From: Halomarinibacterium sp041392125
GTDB taxonomy: Bacteria > Bacteroidota > Bacteroidia > Flavobacteriales > Flavobacteriaceae
Direction: 5' to 3'
Length of the DNA stretch: 64,000 bases
Assembly: GCA_041392125.1 (NCBI GenBank)
Contig: JAWKMR010000009.1
Location: 97,375 to 161,374 of the forward strand
Below are positions 9,027 through 14,714 of the stretch, in pieces (within the stretch, counting starts at the first letter, position 1; each line of letters begins with the position of its first letter). The notes beneath the pieces are model-generated. The model saw nothing but the letters and a program-made list of their open reading frames with translations. It searched no databases and had not been told where the DNA came from. Position numbers and translations under genes: made by a program.

Positions 9027-9208
9027 TACAGCCAACAATGACTATAATCCAGCGGGGAAGCTGAATAAATAAATTGTTTTTCCTACTTTTAAAATTATAA
9101 ACCATCTGACTATATTTCGACGTGGCTCCACACTCCGACTTTTCGCCTACGGCGAAGCCACGGGGTCGCCACCAGCCCCGCCGAAATCATAGCCCGGACC
9201 GTTATAGC
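9027..9208. other. attC-like spacer after the DUF4062 gene
   Basis: A 182-bp non-coding spacer. It begins with TACAGCCAAC, the complement of the site upstream of the preceding gene. Inside is a two-part hairpin, CGTGGC (9121-9126) with GCCACG (9157-9162) enclosing TTCGCC/GGCGAA (9142-9156). It ends with ATAGCCCGGACCGTTATAGC (9189-9208), 14 bases before the next start codon. The closing 20 bases match those of the next spacer at 19 of 20 positions. The sharply higher G+C than both flanking genes and the palindromic core resemble an attC recombination site. Confidence 0.5.
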
Positions 9209-9222
9209 TAATTATTTAGACT

Positions 9223-9948
9223 ATGATTAAAAAATTGATTTTAGGAAGTTATAAGTCTGAACACAAGCTAAAACCCGCAATAAAGAATCAGATTAAGAAT
9301 ATAAAGCGTGTTTGGAATAATGATGTTTATAAAGATTTTGGTATAGAAAGAGTATTGAGACTCTTTCTTGTAGTCATACAATTTGCTTTCCCTGCTTTAT
9401 ATCTAAGACAATTATCCGGTTTGTTTGGCTTACTTGGTAGAAAAATTATGGTCGAGTTTTATGTTATAATAAAGCTAATACTTCCAGTACTATTTTTCTA
9501 TTTAGATATTACTAACAATATAATTGTAGTTATAATTGCCATTTATATATTACTCGAAACCGTTATTTATTTAACTAGTTTAATATTTCTTTCTGATGTT
9601 TATGCTCAACCTATCAGCTATAAAAGATCTGTAGTCTTACTTTTTATAAATTACGTTGAAGTTATTTTAGAGTTTGCTGTCATATATTCTTATTTCAATA
9701 TTAATTATAAAATATTTCCAGGAGATCTAGTAAAAGATATTGACATCATCTATTTTAGTTTTGTTTCGTTCTCTCCAATAGGATTCGGAGAAATAGATTC
9801 AATTTTATATCATGGTAAACTAATTGTAATATGTCAAATTTTTGTATTCTTAATCTTTGGAGGTTTATTTTTAAGTGTATTTACATCAAACATAGGTAAA
9901 ATGACATATTTCAATTCTCATAAGGAGAAAAAATGGAAAAAAAAATAA
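9223..9948 (+). CDS. Ion-channel-like membrane protein (K+ channel pore signature)
   Basis: A 241-residue inner-membrane protein with a basic cytoplasmic N-terminus (1-40). Hydrophobic segments lie near 45-65, 78-95, 98-122 and 137-157, followed by a re-entrant pore-like stretch (DIIYFSFVSFSPIGFGEID, about 174-192) and a last helix (199-221). The IGFGE within SPIGFGE corresponds to the T-x-G-[YF]-G-D selectivity filter of two-pore-helix potassium channels, with Pro in place of the usual Thr. The C-terminal tail is short and Lys-rich, with no RCK or cyclic-nucleotide domain. It is the middle gene of the cassette-like island. Ion selectivity is inferred. Confidence 0.6.
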   Translation: MIKKLILGSYKSEHKLKPAIKNQIKNIKRVWNNDVYKDFGIERVLRLFLVVIQFAFPALYLRQLSGLFGLLGRKIMVEFYVIIKLILPVLFFYLDITNNIIVVIIAIYILLETVIYLTSLIFLSDVYAQPISYKRSVVLLFINYVEVILEFAVIYSYFNINYKIFPGDLVKDIDIIYFSFVSFSPIGFGEIDSILYHGKLIVICQIFVFLIFGGLFLSVFTSNIGKMTYFNSHKEKKWKKK

Positions 9949-9951
9949 CTG

Positions 9952-10141
9952 GCTACAACAACACATAATGTTTATGGCGATATTTTACTAATTGAGTATT
10001 TTAAGAAAAGAAAAAACTTATATTTAACTGATAAACAACCGTATGCAGCTCCGACGGCTCTCCGATTAGCACGCTGCGCTGCTGAAGCTCAGCCGAATCA
10101 GCCGCTAGTCGCCGCCTGGGGATAGCCCGGACCGTTGTAGC
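9952..10141. other. attC-like spacer after the channel gene
   Basis: A 190-bp non-coding spacer starting with GCTACAAC three bases after the stop codon and ending with GTTGTAGC, an exact 8-bp inverted repeat. The last 20 bases (10122-10141) are ATAGCCCGGACCGTTGTAGC, differing by one base from the previous spacer. The 3' third (about 10045-10120) is GC-rich with repeated CGGCT/AGCCG and GCTGC/GCAGC pairs able to fold. The next gene starts 22 bases later. Structure and position fit an attC-like site; no integrase is present in the window. Confidence 0.5.
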
Positions 10142-10163
10142 ATGACAAAAAACAACAAAAAAA

Positions 10164-10934
10164 ATGGCAAAAAGTATATCAATAACAGAACAAATTAGAC
10201 AAATTGCTCTTCAAACATTGGCGGATAGACCAGAAGGAATTAGATATTCAGACTTGAAAAGAGAAATTTTAAAAGTAAATAGTTCATTCAATCCGAATAC
10301 AATTAGTGGTGCTACTTGGGATTTAGAAGCTACATATCCTGAAAAAATTTATAAACCCGACAGAGGTGTTTTTAGATTATTAAAGTTTAAAGAAAATGTT
10401 GCAACTCAGCCAGACGAACAGCCAACAAATACATTGCCAAAAACTTCAAAGAAAAAGACTATTAAGGAAGAAGATTTTTATCAGCCATTTGCAGACTGGT
10501 TAGTAAACGAGCTTGAAGAATGCACAAATGCAATTGGGCTTGGTGGAAATATTTTTAAAGACAAATGGGGAACACCAGACGTGATTGGTGTTAGAGAGTC
10601 TAAAAGAAGTGACATTATTCAGTTTCCAACTGAAATAATTGTTGGCGAAATTAAGACCGACACGAATGGACTTATCACAGCGTTTGGACAAGCTTGTGCT
10701 TACAGAATATTTTCTCATAAATCATATATTGTTGTTCCGAACAATTCACAAATTGAGGACATAACAAGACTTGATACATTATGCAGACAGTTTGGTATAG
10801 GACTTATTCTTTTTGATAACCAAAACATAGAAGACCCAAATTTTGAAATACGAGTAAGAGCAATTAAAAATGAACCTGATATGTTCTTCGTGAATAAAAA
10901 CTTGAAACAAATTGAAGACAAACTTTTCAAATAA
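10164..10934 (+). CDS. Winged-helix plus PD-(D/E)xK nuclease-like protein
   Basis: A 256-residue protein in two parts. Residues 6-75 (EQIRQIALQTLADRPEGI, YSDLKREI, DRGVFRLLKF) look like a winged helix-turn-helix of the HARE/HB1 type. After a Lys/Pro linker (about 80-100), residues 102-245 show a PD-(D/E)xK nuclease pattern: an acidic helix (EEDFYQPFADWL), GTPDVIGV (D139), EIIVGEIK (E162, K164) and a following GQACAYR helix (Q176), then SYIVVP. Such proteins act as restriction-like or DNA-repair nucleases. Orphan position in the cassette-like array suggests an accessory or defence role; no methylase partner is present. Confidence 0.6.
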   Translation: MAKSISITEQIRQIALQTLADRPEGIRYSDLKREILKVNSSFNPNTISGATWDLEATYPEKIYKPDRGVFRLLKFKENVATQPDEQPTNTLPKTSKKKTIKEEDFYQPFADWLVNELEECTNAIGLGGNIFKDKWGTPDVIGVRESKRSDIIQFPTEIIVGEIKTDTNGLITAFGQACAYRIFSHKSYIVVPNNSQIEDITRLDTLCRQFGIGLILFDNQNIEDPNFEIRVRAIKNEPDMFFVNKNLKQIEDKLFK

Positions 10935-11094
10935 GCAGATAAAAACAACTGTTAAATTTTGCTTAGTAATACTATCAAAGTTTATTCTTGGTTGATAGTG
11001 TATCGCTCCGTAATTACCACCTTTAGGTAGCTGCAAATTGTTCAAATCAAAAATAGAACACTTACATAAACAAAACTAATTATAAATCTAAACT

Positions 11095-11283
11095 ATGGGA
11101 TTTTTACCTTTTTTTGGACGCTTGATAAGGTTTGTTTTTATTTACAAATTAAATTGGAAACAACTGGATAAGGCAGAGCGTACTGATAAGGACTTGGAAA
11201 AATATAAAAATGTAAAAGCGGGTGGAATTGGACTAGCTATACTATTCTTTATTTGCGTTTTATATTTAGGATTAACTAATTAG
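11095..11283 (+). CDS. Small membrane protein, hypothetical
   Basis: A 62-residue reading frame with a hydrophobic N-terminal stretch (GFLPFFGRLIRFVFIYKL), a charged middle (DKAERTDKDLEKYKN) and a C-terminal membrane segment (GGIGLAILFFICVLYLGL). Codon use and the amphipathic/charged layout look protein-like and it precedes the repeat field. I see no conserved family and no cassette-type junction on either side. It may be a real small protein or chance. Confidence 0.45.
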   Translation: MGFLPFFGRLIRFVFIYKLNWKQLDKAERTDKDLEKYKNVKAGGIGLAILFFICVLYLGLTN

Positions 11284-11776
11284 TACAATTCAATATTAAG
11301 TAATAAACATTTACAAAAACCTCATTTCATTTTATTTTAACTATCCCCCAACCACCCAAAAGAGATTAAAAGTTCGTTAACACAATCACACTTACTACCC
11401 CATTTTGCTTTCACCAATGTGGAGCCTATCTTTCCGGTAAAAGCGCCACCGTGGCGGGTTCCTTCTTGTTTTATTTTACATTTGTACATAACATCATTTT
11501 AGGTTTTAAAAGGTAAACATAGCCTGCCTTTTTTAAACCCGCAACAGGCAAGCGCCGTTTACGATCGTTTTTGCCGAAAAGGCCGTTTTTTGCCGAAAAC
11601 GACCGTTTTTGCCATTTTTGTCCGAAAATATTTCTTAGTTCTCCCCACCATGTCCCCACCATGTCCCACATGAGGGTGATGGGTGAAAGACAATGCTTGA
11701 TAGCTGATTGTTGATTGCTGATTGTTGATAGGAATCTAACGAAGGAATTTCAGTGATAGACGGTGGCAAGCGGAAG

Positions 11777-11860
11777 GTGAAAGGTGAAAGGTGATGGGTG
11801 ATGGGTGAAGGGTGAATTGTAAGTCATAAATAGTGAATCGTGAATGGTGAATAGTAGGAA
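11777..11860 (+). repeat. Heptanucleotide GTGANNN tract, 12 units
   Basis: Twelve consecutive 7-bp units in one register, most beginning GTGA (GTGAAAG, GTGATGG, GTGAAGG, GTGAATC, GTGAATA) and closing with GTAGGAA. Shorter versions of eight units occur at 12009-12064 and 12646-12701. The layout recalls the short heptamer repeats of cyanobacteria. Confidence 0.8.
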
Positions 11861-11999
11861 ACTCGTCCCTACGTTTCGACTTCGGTTACTCGTTGCCTGA
11901 ACAAGTAAAACATCCCCCTACCCCCCTTCAAAGGGGGAATAATTTAGTCGAATAATTTTGAATTTTAAGCTGGAAGGAATTTCAGTGATCGACGGTGGC
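11789..11999 (+). repeat. Dispersed repeat unit, copy 1 (211 bp)
   Basis: Heptamer tract, then a conserved 139-bp body with the palindrome CCCCCTTCAAAGGGGG, then the 27-bp core. Longer than copies 2 and 3 by exactly 28 bp, that is four heptamers. Confidence 0.85.
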
Positions 12000-12020
12000 A
12001 AGCGGAAGGTGAAAGGTGAA

Positions 12021-12203
12021 AGGTGATGGGTGAATCGTAAATAGTGAATCGTGAATAGTAGGAAACCCATCCCTACGATTCGACTCCGGTTACTCGTTGC
12101 TTGAACAAGTAAAACATCCCCCTAACCCTCTTCAAAGGGGGAATAATTTAGTCGAATAATTTTGAATTTTAAGCTGGAAGGAATTTCAGTGATAGACGGT
12201 GGC
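12021..12203 (+). repeat. Dispersed repeat unit, copy 2 (183 bp)
   Basis: Same order as copy 1: heptamers, body with the C5/G5 palindrome, 27-bp core at the 3' end. I count three base differences from copy 3 over the full length. Confidence 0.88.
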
Positions 12204-12558
12204 GAAATCCTACTAAGTATTAAAAAACCCCCTTTCGATTCGACTCTGGGATCCCGTAGCCTGAACCTTCTTTTTTCTTTTAAATGAGAATTATAATATT
12301 AAATAGAAACCCGAAGGAATTTCAGTGATAGACGGTGGCGCAAGCGGAAGTGCGTTTTGCGAAGCAAAAAGAAAGCATGCAGCGATAGCGACAGCCGCGG
12401 TTTTGGCGTAGCCAAAAATCACCTTAATTCCTTCTTGATTTTTTGGTTGAGCTTCGCTCGCAACCTTCGTGCAACTAATTAGTTGCACTCGCTTGTGCAT
12501 CAAGGCAAAATGAACAGATAAAACGGAAATGGAAAAAAAACAGAAAAAAGCTACTACT

Positions 12559-12646
12559 CCGTATTAAAGCCGTATTAAAGTCGTGTTTACTCCGTGTTTA
12601 AGTCGTATTAAAGGCGTCACTACTCCGTGTTTACTTCGTCTGAAGG
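12559..12646 (+). repeat. 11-bp tandem repeat, 8 units
   Basis: Eight head-to-tail 11-bp units. The first two are identical (CCGTATTAAAG); the others are variants such as TCGTGTTTACT and CCGTGTTTAAG, all with CGT at positions 2-4. The period is close to one DNA helical turn, so CGT falls on one face. Confidence 0.82.
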
Positions 12647-12657
12647 TAAAAGGTCAA

Positions 12658-12840
12658 AGGTGATGGGTGAATCGTAAATAGTGAATCGTGAATAGTAGGA
12701 AACCCGTCCCTACGATTCGACTCCGGTTACTCGTTGCTTGAACAAGTAAAACATCCCCCTAACCCCCTTCAAAGGGGGAATAATTTAGTCGAATAATTTT
12801 GAATTTTAAGCTGGAAGGAATTTCAGTGATCGACGGTGGC
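12658..12840 (+). repeat. Dispersed repeat unit, copy 3 (183 bp)
   Basis: Nearly identical to copy 2 in sequence and length, beginning immediately after the 11-bp tandem repeat and ending with the fifth copy of the 27-bp core, about 110 bp before the HAD hydrolase gene. Confidence 0.88.
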
Positions 12841-12951
12841 GCAAGCGAAAGGTGAATGGAAAAAGGTGCCGGATGATGGTTCTTAAAATTCTCTTTACCC
12901 ATTACCCTTCACCCTTGACCCATCTTTTCAGTATCTTTACCAAAAACAACC

Positions 12952-13569
12952 ATGCAAACCATCAAAACCATCATCTTCGACCTCGGCGGCGTACTTATCG
13001 ATTGGAATCCGGAGTATGTATTTTTAAAAGAATTCCGTGGCAACCGTGAAAAAATGGAGTGGTTTCTTAACGAAATCTGTGCCTGGGACTGGAATATGAA
13101 CCAAGACGCCGGCTACCCTCTTGCCCAAGCCACCGAAGATCGCGTGGCCATGTTCCCCGAACATGAAGCCTTGATACGGATGTACTACGGCCGTTGGGAA
13201 GAAATGCTGGGCCATACTCACGAAGACACGCTGGAAATATTGGAACGAGTGGTAAACAACCCCAAGTACAGAGTCTATGCACTCACCAACTGGAGTGGAG
13301 AAACCTTCCCTATTGCCTTACAAAAGTTTCCTTGGTTACAATGGTTCGAAGGGATTTTGGTAAGCGGCGATGAAGGCATGCGAAAACCCCACAAAGAAAT
13401 CTATGAATTGCTCCTTTCCCGTTATGAGATTCTCCCTCACGAAGCCGTTTTTATTGACGACAGCCTTAAAAATGTGGAGGGTTCCCGAGTGGTAGGGATT
13501 CAAGGCATTCACTTTACCTCAGCCCAAAATCTGAGAACAGAATTACAGAAATTAGGAGTGGAAGTATAA
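12952..13569 (+). CDS. HAD-superfamily hydrolase, subfamily IA (YihX-like)
   Basis: A 205-residue phosphatase-type HAD protein. Motif I is IIFDLGGVLIDW (nucleophile D10, with Gly where many members have a second Asp), motif II YALTNWSGETF (about 101-111), and motif III the Lys of MRKPHKEIYELL plus the acidic FIDDSLKNVEG (about 165-175). The helical cap between motifs I and II (VFLKEFRGNREKMEWF) fits the cytosolic YihX/haloacid dehalogenase-like group acting on small phosphorylated sugars. A TATCTTTA box at 12932-12939 may be its -7 promoter element. Substrate cannot be assigned. Confidence 0.9.
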   Translation: MQTIKTIIFDLGGVLIDWNPEYVFLKEFRGNREKMEWFLNEICAWDWNMNQDAGYPLAQATEDRVAMFPEHEALIRMYYGRWEEMLGHTHEDTLEILERVVNNPKYRVYALTNWSGETFPIALQKFPWLQWFEGILVSGDEGMRKPHKEIYELLLSRYEILPHEAVFIDDSLKNVEGSRVVGIQGIHFTSAQNLRTELQKLGVEV

Positions 13570-13642
13570 TTTTATAGCCACTTGTATCGCAAAATGCTAA
13601 CTTTTTTGTAGTTTTCTTGTTTACTTCAACCATGACATATAA

Positions 13643-14620
13643 ATGACCAAACATAACGTTGCCGTTTTAGGGCCTATTCCACGAGATTATATTATTACGC
13701 ATAACAACGAAATCATTCAAAAATATGGTTGTGCCACCCATACGGCCATCGCCATCTCCAATTTGTTGGAAGACGCCGGCACCATTTATCCGGTAACGCA
13801 CATTCGTAAGCAGGATGAAGCCAGCATCAAAGCCCTTTTTGCACCCTATAAAAATATCCATACCAAATACATCTCTTCCGAAGCCGATCAGGGAGACGTG
13901 ATCCAGCTGAAGTTTGTAGACCAAAACAAACGTATTGAAACCCAAACAGCCTTTATGAAGCCTATCATGCCTGCAGATGTGAAACCCCTACTCCACTGTA
14001 GCGTTTTTGTGTGCGTCCCCGTTACCGATTTTGAAGTCCCACTGGAAACGCTCATTTACATCAAAGAAAACAGCAACGCCTCAATTGTATTTGATGCCCA
14101 TGGCCCCACCACAGCACTTACGGTTCGTGGCCAACGGGTGACCAAGTTTTGGGTAGATCGCGATTTATGGCTTCCCTATATCGATGTGCTAAAAATGAAC
14201 CTGGAAGAAGCCAATTGTAGCTGGTTTCAGAATGAATACACCCTGGAAGATTTACAGAATAATGAAGAAATTGCCCCGGAACAACTCCCTAAATTCGCTG
14301 AGTATTGTTTAAAACATGGCTTAAAGGCACTCTATGTTACCCTCGATTCGCGAGGGACCATGGTCTATACGCTTGAAAACGGTACTTTGCAGCAACAATT
14401 AGTACCCTCAGTTCCGGTACAAACAGTCATCGACACGACAGGCTGTGGCGACTCTTTTGCCGGCGGGATTGCCTTCAGTTTACTGGACAATCCAACAGAC
14501 TTTATCAAGGCAGCCCAATTTGGGAATGCCATGGGCGCACAACGCACGCAAGGCAAAACATTCGAAGTCTTTAAATCGCTTTCAGAAACACAAAAAATTC
14601 TCTCCGAAACGTATTCGTAA
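13643..14620 (+). CDS. PfkB-family carbohydrate kinase
   Basis: A 325-residue ribokinase/PfkB-fold kinase transferring phosphate from ATP to a sugar or nucleoside. The C-terminal PfkB signature is DTTGCGDSFAGGIAFSLLDNP (about 263-283), with the anion hole GCGD and the catalytic Asp. The N-terminal part (VAVLGPIPRDYI, YGCATHTAIAISNLL) is the substrate-binding lid, but the typical GG of the first PfkB signature is absent, so the substrate is unclear. It follows the HAD gene by 73 bp and may be co-transcribed with it. Confidence 0.88.
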   Translation: MTKHNVAVLGPIPRDYIITHNNEIIQKYGCATHTAIAISNLLEDAGTIYPVTHIRKQDEASIKALFAPYKNIHTKYISSEADQGDVIQLKFVDQNKRIETQTAFMKPIMPADVKPLLHCSVFVCVPVTDFEVPLETLIYIKENSNASIVFDAHGPTTALTVRGQRVTKFWVDRDLWLPYIDVLKMNLEEANCSWFQNEYTLEDLQNNEEIAPEQLPKFAEYCLKHGLKALYVTLDSRGTMVYTLENGTLQQQLVPSVPVQTVIDTTGCGDSFAGGIAFSLLDNPTDFIKAAQFGNAMGAQRTQGKTFEVFKSLSETQKILSETYS

Positions 14621-14714
14621 AGCCCTTAACAAAATTCAATCAAACATTAACAGAATATTGGCAAACTTAGCTTAAACGGTGGGCTATTTTCGTAGTCGAA
14701 TGGAAAAACACACC

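Larger units (their letters stand above)
11284..12951. repeat. Non-coding repeat field (1.67 kb)
   Basis: No convincing gene in this stretch. From left to right it holds: a degenerate CGTTTTTGCCGAAAA repeat (11561-11630); two CCCCACCATGT units (11643-11664); a 7-bp TGATTGY repeat (11705-11732); three related 183-211-bp units (11789-11999, 12021-12203, 12658-12840); five copies of a 27-bp core (11741-11767, 11973-11999, 12177-12203, 12313-12339, 12814-12840); a cluster of short hairpins (12355-12488); and an 11-bp tandem repeat (12559-12646). Reading frames here, such as 11471-11671 and 12291-12503 on the minus strand, are built from repeats and not called. Confidence 0.85.

Noticed and set aside
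7900..10940. Classical integron
   Set aside because: No IntI-type integrase or typical attI in the window and the GTT core is not followed by strict RRRY, so only attC-like is claimed.
11471..11671. Minus-strand reading frame of 66 codons in the repeat field
   Set aside because: Built from the CGTTTTTGCCGAAAA and CCCCACCATGT repeats; no signal, no family resemblance.
12291..12503. Minus-strand reading frame of 70 codons in the repeat field
   Set aside because: Composed of the 27-bp core and the hairpin cluster; translated repeats give a protein-like appearance.
11705..12701. CRISPR array
   Set aside because: Repeats are 7 or 11 bp in tandem without unique spacers of regular length, and no cas genes are present.
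14659..14693. Promoter TTGG...TATTTTCG before the outer-membrane receptor gene
   Set aside because: The spacing of 24 bases is longer than the usual 17-23 and the -7 box has a mismatch.
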